Assembly (NCBI GenBank): GCA_946479855.1
Contig: CAMLHL010000050.1
Location: forward strand, 1-21,715
Length of the DNA: 21,715 nucleotides
Direction: 5' to 3'
Source: an uncultured Pseudomonadota bacterium
GTDB lineage: Bacteria; Pseudomonadota; Gammaproteobacteria; Burkholderiales; Rhodocyclaceae
Shown here: positions 1 through 7,580 of the stretch, in pieces
Layout: each line of letters opens with the position of its first letter
How positions within the stretch are numbered: the first letter of the stretch is position 1
The notes under the pieces: model-generated
Database searches by the model: none
What the model saw: only the letters and a program-made list of their open reading frames with translations
Told to the model about the DNA's origin: nothing
Made by a program: the position numbers and the translations under genes

Positions 1-520
1 TCCAGGCGGCCATCAGCAGCGGGAAGTTCCAGGGGATGATCTGGCCGACGACGCCAAGCGGCTCATGGAAGTGGTAGGCAACGGTGTTTTCGTCGATATC
101 GGACAGGGCACCTTCCTGGGCGCGCAGGCAGCCGGCGAAGTAGCGGAAGTGATCGGCGGAGAGCGGTACGTCGGCAGCCAGGGTTTCACGGATCGGTTTG
201 CCGTTGTCGACGGTTTCGGCATAAGCCAGCACTTCGAGGTTGGCATCGATGCGGTCGGCGATCTGGAGCAGGATGTTGGCGCGAGTGGCCGGAGCAGTCT
301 TGGCCCAGGCGTCGGCGGCGGCGTGAGCAGCGTCAAGCGCCAGCTCGACGTCGTCGGCGGAAGAGCGGGCGGCCTTGGTGTAAACCTTGCCATTAACCGG
401 GGTGATTACGTCGAAATATTCACCCTTGACCGGGGCGACCCACTTGCCGCCGATGAAATTGTCGTATTGGGCCTTGTAGGTGATCTTGGCGCCGGCGGTG
501 CCGGGAGCTGCGTAGAGCAT
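1..520 (-). CDS. NAD-dependent aldehyde dehydrogenase, ExaC/AldB type (N-terminal 173 residues; 3' end outside window)
   Basis: The minus-strand frame from the ATG at 518-520 is open to the window edge. The N-terminus MLYAAPGT, the NFIGGKWV segment, [22 protein letters not shown] and the end [21 protein letters not shown] match the acetaldehyde/aldehyde dehydrogenases ExaC and AldB, which oxidise the aldehyde made by PQQ alcohol dehydrogenases with NAD+ in the cytoplasm. IPWNFP is the start of the Rossmann NAD-binding region; the catalytic Cys and Glu lie beyond the edge and cannot be checked. AGGAGA sits seven bases before the start. A -24/-12 promoter lies about 110 bases upstream (627-643). 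The role of detoxifying aldehyde from the neighbouring alcohol dehydrogenase is inferred from family and context. ExaC and AldB cannot be told apart from this fragment. Confidence 0.95.
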   Translation of the reverse strand, partial: MLYAAPGTAGAKITYKAQYDNFIGGKWVAPVKGEYFDVITPVNGKVYTKAARSSADDVELALDAAHAAADAWAKTAPATRANILLQIADRIDANLEVLAYAETVDNGKPIRETLAADVPLSADHFRYFAGCLRAQEGALSDIDENTVAYHFHEPLGVVGQIIPWNFPLLMAAW

Positions 521-626
521 GTTTGTCTCCTGTGTTCAGGGATGGGTTTGCGAACAGTTGATTCAAGGCAGGCAGACTTGGTTCAAAATGAACATCGGTG
601 CCTGCCGTGACTCGTGCAAAGAGGAG

Positions 627-643
627 TGCATGCCGTGTGCCAG
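627..643 (-). promoter_or_regulatory. Putative sigma-54 (-24/-12) promoter of the aldehyde dehydrogenase gene
   Basis: Read on the minus strand the site is CTGGCACACGGCATGCA. GG and GC are separated by exactly 10 bases, and TGGCAC is a perfect -24 element; the -12 element is ATGCA against TTGCA. The predicted start is near 616, giving a leader of about 95 bases. It shares CACACGG with the site before the SoxYZ-like gene. Assignment is by motif only. Confidence 0.75.
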
Positions 644-759
644 CTTTTTGTCGCCAGAGTTTTGTTTGATAAAGCCTTTAATAATCATGTGGATGGTGTT
701 TTTTGGCCGGCTTCGTACCAGCCTTGGTAGAGGACACTCGTGGTCAAATCCGCAGCATC

Positions 760-776
760 TGTTCAGTCGTGGAGCA
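760..776. promoter_or_regulatory. Candidate upstream activator dyad for the aldehyde dehydrogenase promoter
   Basis: TGTTCA-N5-GGAGCA is an imperfect dyad about 120-135 bases upstream of the -24 element at 640-641, a usual distance for an enhancer-binding protein. A similar layout (TGTTCC-N5-TGCACA) occurs at 5703-5719. Two weak examples do not establish an operator. Confidence 0.25.
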
Positions 777-808
777 CTATGCTTTAACGATCGGGTCGGT
801 TATCAGGC

Positions 809-837
809 AAAAAAAGCCGGCCACCCGGGCCGGCTTT
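809..837 (-). terminator. Intrinsic terminator after the cytochrome c gene
   Basis: Arms at 813-822 (AAAGCCGGCC) and 828-837 pair perfectly around a 5-base loop. On the minus strand the stem runs into a U tract complementary to the A run at 809-815. It lies 23 bases past the cytochrome stop and separates that unit from the aldehyde dehydrogenase gene. Confidence 0.9.
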
Positions 838-860
838 GGGGTCTGGCGCATGCCAGGAAT

Positions 861-1238
861 TTACATGGCGAGAATCCAGTTGACCAATTGACGGGCATTG
901 CCTTCGGTGATGGCCACGGCGTTGGGCGGCATGGACAGGCCACTGACCTTGCCTTTCCAGTGGCTGGAATAGGGGTTGGAGCCTTCCAGTACGACACGGG
1001 TGAGAAACTCGGAAGCGCCCGGCTTGCCCTTGTATTGCTTGGCTACGTCACTCCAGGCGGGGCCGATCGGCTTCATGCCGTCGGGGCCCGGCTTGCCGGA
1101 TTCGATGCTGTGACAGGTCATGCAGCCGCTGGTGGTAGCCAGCTTGAGCATTTCCGTATCCTTCTTGGCGTCGGCCATGGCCAAGGGGCTGAGCAGGCTG
1201 CAAGTCAGCAGGGTGACGAGAGTTCGTTTTTGAAACAT
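861..1238 (-). CDS. Periplasmic class I c-type cytochrome (125 aa)
   Basis: This is a small monohaem cytochrome c. A signal peptide (residues 1-22, MFQKRT, then a hydrophobic stretch ending LAMA) precedes the haem attachment motif CMTCH at residues 39-43. The axial Met is M103 in GLSMPPN, and IGPAWSDVAKQYKG is typical of the c551/c8 group. It most likely takes electrons from the PQQ alcohol dehydrogenase, as cytochrome c550 (ExaB) does in Pseudomonas, but it is not an obvious ExaB orthologue. The start at 1238 is set by a strong AGGAGG seven bases upstream; a longer in-frame version to 1346 would lose the signal peptide. It lies 91 bases after the response regulator stop with no clear terminator between, so it may be co-transcribed with the two-component genes. 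Confidence 0.93.
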   Translation of the reverse strand: MFQKRTLVTLLTCSLLSPLAMADAKKDTEMLKLATTSGCMTCHSIESGKPGPDGMKPIGPAWSDVAKQYKGKPGASEFLTRVVLEGSNPYSSHWKGKVSGLSMPPNAVAITEGNARQLVNWILAM

Positions 1239-1329
1239 TGCTTTCCTCCTAATGAGCGGTTGTTGAAGTGGTCTAGCGACCCGGGGTAAAACCCTGATGG
1301 GGCTCCGGGTTTGTTGCTGGTTGGGTATC

Positions 1330-1977
1330 TTATGCCTCAAGTGCACTGCTCATGTCTACCAATCCATGGCGGACCGCCAGGTGGAGCAGTTTGAAGTCGC
1401 TGTCGGCATCGAGTTTTTGGCGAATCATCGACAGATAATTGAGAATTGTTTTCGGCGAGAGGTGCATGGAGCAGGCGATGTCCGTGGCTGATTCACCTTG
1501 TACCAGCATGCGTAATACCTCGAATTCGCGTGGGGTCAATTGGGTCAGCGGAGCACTGCTTTCGGTGGCTTGGCGGGCCAATGTCTCGGCGATTTCGGGG
1601 GAGAAAAAACGCTTGCCGGCAGCGATGCGTCGAATGCCATTGATGACATCGTCAGGTTCGCAGTATTTCGTCAGGTAGCCGTGGGCTCCGCTGCGCAAGG
1701 CCTGGGTGATGTGGCCGGCGCTGTCGTGCATCGACAGTACCAGTATCTTTAATGCCGGGCGTCGGGCCAGCATGCCGCGAATGGCTTCGATGCCGCTGCT
1801 CCCCTTGAGACTGAGATCGACGAGGGCGACATCCGGCTCGGTGCGTACGACCAGAGCATTTGCTTCATTGGCATTGGCCGCCTCCCCGACCACTTGCAGA
1901 CCCGGCTCGGCATCGAGCAAGCGCTGATAGCCGGTGCGGACCACGGCATGGTCATCTACCAGGATGACGCGAATCAC
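1330..1977 (-). CDS. NarL/FixJ-family response regulator (MoxX/ExaE-like), 215 aa
   Basis: The receiver domain (residues 1-120) has the acidic pair D8-D9, phospho-acceptor D54 (VALVDLSL) and K104 (YLTKYC). A LuxR-type helix-turn-helix follows (LTPREFEVLRML, then SPKTILNYLSMIRQKL). The start is GTG at 1977, and its GTGA overlaps the stop of the histidine kinase, so the two are translationally coupled. Regulators of this class control PQQ alcohol dehydrogenase genes (ExaE/AgmR in Pseudomonas, MoxX in Paracoccus); control of the adjacent dehydrogenase is inferred from that and from location. It has no AAA+ domain, so it cannot itself be the activator of the sigma-54 promoters seen in this window. 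Confidence 0.92.
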   Translation of the reverse strand: MIRVILVDDHAVVRTGYQRLLDAEPGLQVVGEAANANEANALVVRTEPDVALVDLSLKGSSGIEAIRGMLARRPALKILVLSMHDSAGHITQALRSGAHGYLTKYCEPDDVINGIRRIAAGKRFFSPEIAETLARQATESSAPLTQLTPREFEVLRMLVQGESATDIACSMHLSPKTILNYLSMIRQKLDADSDFKLLHLAVRHGLVDMSSALEA

Positions 1978-3281
1978 GCTTTCTCCTGTAGTTCATCGTG
2001 AAGCGGCAGAGTGATCCGGAGTTGCAGCCCCGAGGTTTGCGCAGATTGCAATTCCAGACGTCCATTCACCATTTCTAGCCGTTCCTTTATGCCGAGAAGG
2101 CCTCCATGCCGGGTTTCTTCAGCTGAGACCAATCCCTTTCCGTCGTCATTGATTTGGAGATGCAATAACCCACCTTCGGGTTGGATTCGCACCACACAGT
2201 GACGTGCTTCACTATGGCGTACCACGTTGGTCAGGGCTTCCTGAACGACGCGGTACAAGACCAAAGCCTGTTCTTCCTTCATCTTCGGCAAACGGGCGGG
2301 CATGTCCAGTTGGAATTCAATGCCGACTTCCCGCTGTTGCCAGCTGGTGATCAACTCGCGCAGCGCCCCGGTCACACTTTCCGCATCCATGCCGTGCGGG
2401 CGCAGGCGTTTGAGCATCGCTCGCAACTGTTCCCCCGTGGCCCGCACATCTCGCCGGAGTTCACGGGCACATTCCAGGATACGTCGGCTGTCGAGAGTGT
2501 CGGCATTGCGCTCAAGAAATGCGGCCGTGACACTGATGGCGGTCAGTGTTTGCCCGGTCTCGTCATGCAATTCTCTTGCCAATGTCCGGCGTTCATCTTC
2601 CTGGACCTGAATCAATTGTCGGGAAAGCTGTTTTTGCGCCGCCCGGGATGTGTTGAGGGCCGAAGCCAGTTGGTCAATGGCGCCTGCCACTTGCCTGAAC
2701 TCGCGTAAATCGAATGGGGGCAGGGCAGCGTCAGGCTCGCCGTCAGCCAGGCGCTGCAAACCGCTTTCCAGTTCGCGTACGGGCGCCAAGGCCCGGTCGG
2801 CCGACCACCAGGCGACAAGAAGCGTTGCTCCAGAAAAGAGCAGCAGGGTGATGCATAGACGAACGGTGTCACCGAGGCGTTCTTCAATTTCCGAGGCGGG
2901 GTTGGGGGCGATATACAACGTTTGCTGACCGAGCCTGATCTGCTCGGTGGGGCTTGATGGGGCGGTGATGGCCAAGAGCTTGGCGAGTTGAATGACTGTG
3001 GTGTCCTTCGTATCGGTGCCGTCGGGCTGGCTGGTGGAAATTCGCAAGTGGCGCAGCGAGGCCGTGTCAATGGAGGTGTGCAGTCGAGAAATGGCTTCGT
3101 CTGGTGAAGATTGCTGATCCGGGTTGCTGGCGTCGAGCAGGATTCTGGCCAGCCGTTCAGAAGCAGCAATCTCCGCATTGATGTCGCTGCGCAGCGAGTA
3201 GAGGTTGATCAGCAAGGCCATCAGGAACAGGCCGGCGAGCAGGGCGCCGAGATAACCGACCAGACGTCTTCTAAGATCCAC
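1974..3281 (-). CDS. Membrane sensor histidine kinase, MoxY-like (HisKA_3), 435 aa
   Basis: Two membrane segments (about residues 8-28 and 139-160) flank a periplasmic loop of about 110 residues that resembles the LapD/MoxY N-terminal sensor domain. HAMP-like sequence follows, then a HisKA_3 dimerisation domain with phospho-acceptor H239 (ARELHDETGQ), and an ATPase domain (EALTNVVRHSEARH as N box, NDDGKG as G1). The start is GTG at 3281: no other start codon lies between it and the upstream in-frame stop, and no good ribosome site is visible. The gene follows the alcohol dehydrogenase terminator and overlaps its response regulator. The signal sensed is unknown; an alcohol, aldehyde or metal signal in the periplasm is possible. 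Confidence 0.92.
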   Translation of the reverse strand: MDLRRRLVGYLGALLAGLFLMALLINLYSLRSDINAEIAASERLARILLDASNPDQQSSPDEAISRLHTSIDTASLRHLRISTSQPDGTDTKDTTVIQLAKLLAITAPSSPTEQIRLGQQTLYIAPNPASEIEERLGDTVRLCITLLLFSGATLLVAWWSADRALAPVRELESGLQRLADGEPDAALPPFDLREFRQVAGAIDQLASALNTSRAAQKQLSRQLIQVQEDERRTLARELHDETGQTLTAISVTAAFLERNADTLDSRRILECARELRRDVRATGEQLRAMLKRLRPHGMDAESVTGALRELITSWQQREVGIEFQLDMPARLPKMKEEQALVLYRVVQEALTNVVRHSEARHCVVRIQPEGGLLHLQINDDGKGLVSAEETRHGGLLGIKERLEMVNGRLELQSAQTSGLQLRITLPLHDELQEKA

Positions 3282-3549
3282 GATATTGGGATGTCGAGTA
3301 AAAATCAGTGTTCAGCAGTTTTCATACCTGATAGCTGGTCATGGTGCATTGGTATCAGGAATGTTGGCGTGGGGGATCTCCTCCTTCGGGTAGCCATCGG
3401 CCTGGAGTGACGCCAATTATTGGAATCTACCGGGTGTTTGCATATCTGAGCGAACCGCCAAGCGTGAGGTGGATATTGATCCAGATGTGCCATGAGGCGT
3501 GCCGCGCAGGCGACACCTGGCTGCGCTATGGTCAACACGGAGGCGACAT
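3282..3549. other. Intergenic region between the histidine kinase and the dehydrogenase terminator
   Basis: This stretch of 268 bases should hold the minus-strand promoter of the two-component genes. I see an 11-base palindrome CCAATTATTGG at 3413-3423 but no convincing -35/-10 or -24/-12 pair, and no open frame with coding character. Confidence 0.5.
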
Positions 3550-3583
3550 AAAAAACGGCACGAACGCGTTAACGCTCGTGCCG
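3550..3583 (-). terminator. Intrinsic terminator after the PQQ alcohol dehydrogenase gene
   Basis: CGGCACGA (3556-3563) pairs with TCGTGCCG (3576-3583); the inner bases ACGCGTTAACGC can pair further. On the minus strand a six-U tract follows, complementary to the A run at 3550-3555. The position, 50-85 bases after the dehydrogenase stop, fits. Confidence 0.9.
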
Positions 3584-3588
3584 CTCGA

Positions 3589-3616
3589 CCGGAACGACCG
3601 TTAGGTCGTTGACCGG
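3589..3616 (-). other. Second stem-loop in the dehydrogenase 3' untranslated region
   Basis: AACGACC (3593-3599) pairs with GGTCGTT (3604-3610) around GTTA, and CCGG/CCGG extends the stem after a two-base bulge. It has no U tract and lies between the stop codon and the terminator, so it may stabilise the mRNA 3' end. Confidence 0.55.
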
Positions 3617-3634
3617 TGCTGCTCTAAGGCAATA

Positions 3635-5425
3635 TTACTTGTTCTTGTGCAGCTTGAAGACCCACACGGAACCACCCTGTTCAAGATAGTTCACGCGCTT
3701 GGCCACGTCGCCGCCCCAGAGCGGAACCGCGCCGCCCCAGCCAGCCGTCACGGCGATCATCTGCTCGCCATCCTGCTCCCAGGAAACCGGGGGGGCAACG
3801 ATGCCGGTGCCGACGTTGAAGGACCACAGTTCCTGGCCGGTCTTGGCATCAACACCCTTCAGGAAGCCTTCCGGGGTGCCGTAGAACACCAGGCCGCCAG
3901 CGGTGGTAAGGACGCCACCCCAAAGCGGAGCGTAGTTCTTGTTTTCCCAGACCATCTTGCCGGTGACCGGATCGTAAGCGCGCATGGCGCCGATGTAGTC
4001 GTCATGCAGGGCCTTGATGGTGAAGCCGGCGCCCAGATAAGCAGCACCCTTCTTGTAGGAAACCGGTTCGTTCCAGATATCCATGCCCCATTCGTTGGAC
4101 GGGACGTAGAACAGGCCGGTCTGCGGGCTGTAAGCCATCTGCATCTGGTTCTTGCCGCCGAGGAAGGACGGAGCGGCGAAGACGACTTCACCCTTCTTGC
4201 CGTCAGCCGACTTGGCCGGATCGCCAGGGTAGTTTTCCTTGTTGTAGATCGGACGGCCGGTGGCCAGGTCGATACCCTTGGCCCAGGTGATCTGCTTGAC
4301 GAACGGGAAGGCGTTCAGCAGCTTGCCGGACTTGCGGTCATTGACGAAGAAGAAACCGTTACGGTCGGCCTTGCCGCCAGCCTTGATGATCTTGCCGGTC
4401 TTCGGGTCCTTGTAGTCGAAGGAGACGAATTCGTTGACGCCGTCAAAGTCCCAGCCGTCGTGCGGGGTACCTTGGTAGTGCCAAACGATCTTGCCGGTGT
4501 CGGCATCGATAGCGACGGTGGAGCAGGAGAACAGATTGTCGCCCGGGCGCAGGTTGCTGTTCCACGGAGCCGGATTGCCGGTGCCGGCGAAGATCAGGTT
4601 GGTTTCCGGATCATAGGTGGCGCCGTTCCAGGTGGCAGCGCCGCCGGTCTTCCACAGGTCGCCGGTCCAGGTGGCGTTGGTGGTGCCGGAGATGCCGTTT
4701 TCCTTCTTGTTGCCATCCTTGTCGAAGGCATAACCCATGTGACCTTCAACGGTCGGGCGGGTCCACAGCAGCTTGCCGGTCATCGGGTCGCGAGCATCGA
4801 TGCGACCGACGACGCCGAACTCACCACCGGAAACGCCGGTGATCAGCTTGCCGTTGGCGATGATCGGAGCGGCGGAAGCGGAGTAGCCAGCAGCGTAGTC
4901 TTCCAGCTTTTCCTTCCAGACGACCTTGCCGGTTTCCTGATCGAGGGCGACCAGTTGGGCATCCAGGGTGGCGAAAATCACCAGGTTGCCGAACACTGCG
5001 GCGCCGCGGTTGATCACGTCGCAGCACGGCATGATGCCGTCCGGCAGGCGGTGCTCGTACTTCCACAGCTTGTGGCCGGTCTTCGCATCGATGGCGAACA
5101 GGCGGCTGTAGGAGGCGGTCACGAACATCTTGCCGTTGGCGATGATCGGCTGGGACTCTTGACCACGTTGCTTTTCACCGCCGAACGACATGGACCAGGC
5201 CGGAACCAGGTTCTGGACGGTCTTGGTATTGATTTGGGTCGAGGGGGCGAAACGTTGGCCCTGGGTGCCGAGGCCGAAACTGACGACGTCTCCCGGGGTT
5301 TTTGCATCGTTGAGGATATCGGCGGTCGTTACATCCTTGGCCATGGCGGGGCTGCCGGCGAAGGCGGTAGCTGCCAGAAGCGCAACTGCCAGCGCGCTGC
5401 GCTTGAGTCGGGTGTGTTTCTGCAT
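3635..5425 (-). CDS. PQQ-dependent alcohol dehydrogenase, lanthanide-type (ExaF/PedH-like), 596 aa
   Basis: This periplasmic quinoprotein of the methanol/ethanol dehydrogenase family oxidises primary alcohols to aldehydes with PQQ. A signal peptide ends near residue 29 (SPAMA). The eight-bladed propeller shows the vicinal disulfide pair C134-C135, metal ligands E202 (GGEFG) and N284 (GTGNPAPW), and catalytic D326 in [10 protein letters not shown]328, two residues after the catalytic Asp, is the extra Asp found in lanthanide enzymes (XoxF, ExaF, PedH); calcium enzymes have Ala or Ser there. The C-terminal half resembles ExaA closely (FPFV.., [24 protein letters not shown]), so ethanol or other short alcohols are more likely than methanol as substrate. 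AAGGAGAC precedes the chosen ATG; a longer frame to 5710 would bury the signal peptide. Terminators lie downstream and a -24/-12 site upstream. Confidence 0.95.
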   Translation of the reverse strand: MQKHTRLKRSALAVALLAATAFAGSPAMAKDVTTADILNDAKTPGDVVSFGLGTQGQRFAPSTQINTKTVQNLVPAWSMSFGGEKQRGQESQPIIANGKMFVTASYSRLFAIDAKTGHKLWKYEHRLPDGIMPCCDVINRGAAVFGNLVIFATLDAQLVALDQETGKVVWKEKLEDYAAGYSASAAPIIANGKLITGVSGGEFGVVGRIDARDPMTGKLLWTRPTVEGHMGYAFDKDGNKKENGISGTTNATWTGDLWKTGGAATWNGATYDPETNLIFAGTGNPAPWNSNLRPGDNLFSCSTVAIDADTGKIVWHYQGTPHDGWDFDGVNEFVSFDYKDPKTGKIIKAGGKADRNGFFFVNDRKSGKLLNAFPFVKQITWAKGIDLATGRPIYNKENYPGDPAKSADGKKGEVVFAAPSFLGGKNQMQMAYSPQTGLFYVPSNEWGMDIWNEPVSYKKGAAYLGAGFTIKALHDDYIGAMRAYDPVTGKMVWENKNYAPLWGGVLTTAGGLVFYGTPEGFLKGVDAKTGQELWSFNVGTGIVAPPVSWEQDGEQMIAVTAGWGGAVPLWGGDVAKRVNYLEQGGSVWVFKLHKNK

Positions 5426-5555
5426 GGATTGTCTCCTTGGTTTCCAATGGTTCCAGCCCGCGCGGCGTACTGACTTAGCGAGCCTCGGGCTGGAATGACA
5501 TGCCTGCGAGCCGCCTTCCATTCCCTGAATCGGCCCGCTGACGAAAGGCATTGTG

Positions 5556-5572
5556 CGCAAGAGCTGTGCCAA
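5556..5572 (-). promoter_or_regulatory. Putative sigma-54 (-24/-12) promoter of the PQQ alcohol dehydrogenase
   Basis: Read on the minus strand the site is TTGGCACAGCTCTTGCG. TTGGCAC is a perfect -24 element, TTGC a perfect -12 core, and GG and GC are separated by exactly 10 bases. The predicted start is near 5546, about 120 bases before the ATG. Confidence 0.85.
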
Positions 5573-5677
5573 GTATGCCGGAAAGGCTCTCGGGAGCACG
5601 TTCTCCCGCGCAGCATGCCTGTCGGCGTGTGGCTCGGCCTGATGCAGCGGTGTTGGCAGCGGCGAATAAGGTTTGCG

Positions 5678-5691
5678 TTGATCTGTATCAA
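5678..5691. promoter_or_regulatory. Perfect FNR/ANR-like dyad TTGAT-N4-ATCAA
   Basis: TTGATCTGTATCAA is the textbook binding consensus for FNR-family regulators. Its centre lies about 137 bases from both predicted sigma-54 start sites, which is far for a classical FNR activation site but typical of a shared enhancer or repressor site. Binding by another regulator with a similar dyad is possible. Confidence 0.5.
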
Positions 5692-5702
5692 ATGTCACCA
5701 CT

Positions 5703-5719
5703 TGTTCCAAAGTTGCACA
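5703..5719. promoter_or_regulatory. Candidate second activator dyad in the divergent region
   Basis: TGTTCC-N5-TGCACA is an imperfect dyad similar in layout to the one at 760-776. It lies about 85 bases upstream of the -24 element of the SoxYZ-like operon and about 140 from that of the dehydrogenase. Support is weak. Confidence 0.25.
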
Positions 5720-5793
5720 GAGATGACTGCGCTATTGCTCGCGCTGTTGCTGCAATTGCTTGCCAATAGGCGGTTTGCCGACCAACAAATGCT

Positions 5794-5810
5794 TTGGCAC
5801 ACGGATTGCA
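5794..5810 (+). promoter_or_regulatory. Putative sigma-54 (-24/-12) promoter of the SoxYZ-like operon
   Basis: TTGGCACACGGATTGCA is the best match in the window: TTGGCAC at -24, TTGCA at -12, and exactly 10 bases between GG and GC. The predicted start is near 5820. This argues against the TTG at 5794 and the ATG at 5818 as translation starts and supports the ATG at 5860. Confidence 0.87.
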
Positions 5811-5859
5811 ATCCTCCATGAAAAACGGCTCTGGAAAGGGCGGTAATGGAGACGAGACA

Positions 5860-6636
5860 ATGAAGGTTTTACTGGGAGTGGCAGCGCTCGCGTGTGCGAC
5901 ATGGATGCCGCTTGGTGCACTGGCAGCTGCTCAGGAGGCGGCCGATCCCTTGGCGTCTGCGCGCTGGGAGGATATGCGCAAAGTGTTTCTGGCAGATGCG
6001 CCGGTGGTTTTCGACCCGGGCGTCCAGGTCATTTCCCCGTCTACCGCCGAAAATCCGATGCAGGTTCCAGTGACGGTCGACGTCACTGCCCTCTCCGGCG
6101 TGCAGGAGGTTGTTGTCTTCGCCGATTTCAACCCGATCGTACAGGTGTTGCGTTTCTTCCCCGGCGAGGCGCCGGCCTTTCTCGGCTTTCGTATCAAGCT
6201 ACAGCAGTCCTCGCCGGTCCGGGCTGCGGCGCGTACTGCTGATGGTGTCTGGCATGTCGGCGGCACCTGGGTGAATACGGTCGGCGGTGGGTGTACCGCT
6301 CCGTCGGCGGCCGGCGGCTCAAAAGAGTGGCAGCGGCGCCTCAACGAAGTCAGCGGCCGTCAGTGGTCGGAGGGGCCGAATGCGGGCCGGGTCCGCTTGC
6401 GTATCGTGCACCCGATGGACACCGGCCTGATCGCCGGTACGCCAGCGTTCTATCTTGAGCAGATCGATTTCACCGATGCGACGGGGCGGCACCTGATGCG
6501 GGTTCAGACCTATGAACCGGTTGCTGAGAACCCTGTGTTCACGCTGAATCTAGGGGCAAGCGCCAACGCCGCCGGACTCGAGGCCAGCGGCCGCGATAAC
6601 AACGGCAACACCTTCCACGCCAGGATCGCGCCATGA
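5860..6636 (+). CDS. Quinoprotein dehydrogenase-associated SoxYZ-like carrier protein, 258 aa
   Basis: A signal peptide (residues 1-23, MKVLLGVAAL to LAAA) is followed by a SoxY-like domain with a conserved Cys (C145 in VGGGCTAPS) and then a SoxZ-like domain (RVRLRIVHPMDTG, FTLNLGASANAAGLEASGRDNNG). In true SoxYZ the carrier Cys of a GGCGG tail holds sulfur intermediates; this fused form is the family found with PQQ dehydrogenases in genomes lacking a sulfur role, and its function is unknown. The start is set by GGAG at 5848-5851, eight bases upstream, and by the promoter position. Its ATGA overlap with the next gene shows translational coupling. A part in maturation or electron relay of the quinoprotein is inferred only from co-occurrence. 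Confidence 0.9.
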   Translation: MKVLLGVAALACATWMPLGALAAAQEAADPLASARWEDMRKVFLADAPVVFDPGVQVISPSTAENPMQVPVTVDVTALSGVQEVVVFADFNPIVQVLRFFPGEAPAFLGFRIKLQQSSPVRAAARTADGVWHVGGTWVNTVGGGCTAPSAAGGSKEWQRRLNEVSGRQWSEGPNAGRVRLRIVHPMDTGLIAGTPAFYLEQIDFTDATGRHLMRVQTYEPVAENPVFTLNLGASANAAGLEASGRDNNGNTFHARIAP

Positions 6637-7580
6637 AGCGGCTACTGCTTGCGCTCCTGCTGTTGGTCTCGGCCACGGTGCCGGCCACCGATTTCGATTA
6701 CGGTCTGGCCGCACGAAAGGTCGCGGAAGGTGTCTATGCCTTTGTCGGTCGCACAGAGGATTTCACCATGACCAATGGTGGCAACATCGTCAATTCGGGC
6801 TTCATTGTCGCTCCGGGCGGTGTCATTGTCATCGATACGGGTTCCTCGCTGCGCTACGGCCAGCAGATGCGGCAGGCCATCGGCACGATCGTTGGCAATA
6901 AGCCAGTGGTGCTCACCATCAATACCCATCACCATCCCGACCACTTTCTGGGTAATCAGGCCTTTGCCGACGGGCCGATCGCCGCTTTGGCAGAAACCCG
7001 GCAGGGCATCGCAACGGAGGGGAATGTTTTTGCAGAAAACCTGTTCCGTCTGACGGGCGATTGGATGAAGGGGACCGAAGTGGCCTCGCCGACGCAGACG
7101 CTGACACCCGGAGTGGCCGAGGTGGCTGGTCGGCGGTTGCGGCTGATCCGGCTGAGCGGGCATACCGATGCTGATCTGGCCGTTTACGACGAGACGAGCG
7201 GCGTACTGTTTTCTGGTGATCTGGTCTTCAATGGCCGGGCGCCGACGACGCCGCATGCCGATATCGCCACTTGGTTGGCGGCGCTTGAAAAACTGGAGGC
7301 AATCACCCGCGAACCGGGCTTCTCGGCGATGGTTCCGGGGCACGGCGAGATTGCCCGCGATGCTGCCCCGATTCGGCAGACGCGTGCCTGGCTGGTCTGG
7401 TTGCAGCGTCGCATGAGCGAGTCTGCACGGGACGGCCTGGATATGAATGAAGTACTGGCCCGGCCGTTGCCACAGGAATTCGCCGATTTGCCGGTGGCGG
7501 CCAGCGAGTACCGGCGTTCGGTCGGCCATTTGTTCCCGGCGGCCGAGCAGGAGGCATTGAGCCATGCGGCGCAGCCTTGA
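6633..7580 (+). CDS. Quinoprotein relay system zinc metallohydrolase (metallo-beta-lactamase fold), 315 aa
   Basis: A short signal peptide (residues 1-18) leads into a metallo-beta-lactamase domain. The zinc motif HxHxDH is visible as H99, H101, D103, H104 in NTHHHPDHFLGNQ; further ligands are the His in LSGHTDADLAVY, the Asp in LFSGDLVF and the His in MVPGHGE. This matches the periplasmic hydrolases that occur with SoxYZ-like carriers next to PQQ dehydrogenases. The substrate is unknown; acting on a group carried on the Cys of the preceding protein is a reasonable guess by analogy with sulfur metabolism. It overlaps the upstream gene by ATGA and the downstream tonB-like gene by 17 bases, so the three form an operon. 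Confidence 0.9.
   Translation: MKRLLLALLLLVSATVPATDFDYGLAARKVAEGVYAFVGRTEDFTMTNGGNIVNSGFIVAPGGVIVIDTGSSLRYGQQMRQAIGTIVGNKPVVLTINTHHHPDHFLGNQAFADGPIAALAETRQGIATEGNVFAENLFRLTGDWMKGTEVASPTQTLTPGVAEVAGRRLRLIRLSGHTDADLAVYDETSGVLFSGDLVFNGRAPTTPHADIATWLAALEKLEAITREPGFSAMVPGHGEIARDAAPIRQTRAWLVWLQRRMSESARDGLDMNEVLARPLPQEFADLPVAASEYRRSVGHLFPAAEQEALSHAAQP

Larger units (their letters stand above)
5426..5859. promoter_or_regulatory. Divergent control region between the alcohol dehydrogenase and the SoxYZ-like operon
   Basis: This stretch of 434 bases has no convincing gene. It holds two outward-facing -24/-12 promoters (5556-5572 minus, 5794-5810 plus), a perfect TTGAT-N4-ATCAA dyad almost exactly midway (5678-5691) and a weaker dyad at 5703-5719. 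The leader of the dehydrogenase mRNA would be about 120 bases and that of the SoxYZ-like operon about 40. Confidence 0.75.

Noticed and set aside
861..1346. 161-residue version of the cytochrome gene
   Set aside because: The extra N-terminus would bury the signal peptide, and a strong AGGAGG sits before the start at 1238.
3647..5473. 608-codon open frame on the plus strand opposite the alcohol dehydrogenase
   Set aside because: It is an antisense shadow of a GC-rich gene; the translation has no recognisable domain, while the minus strand gives a complete, well-known protein.
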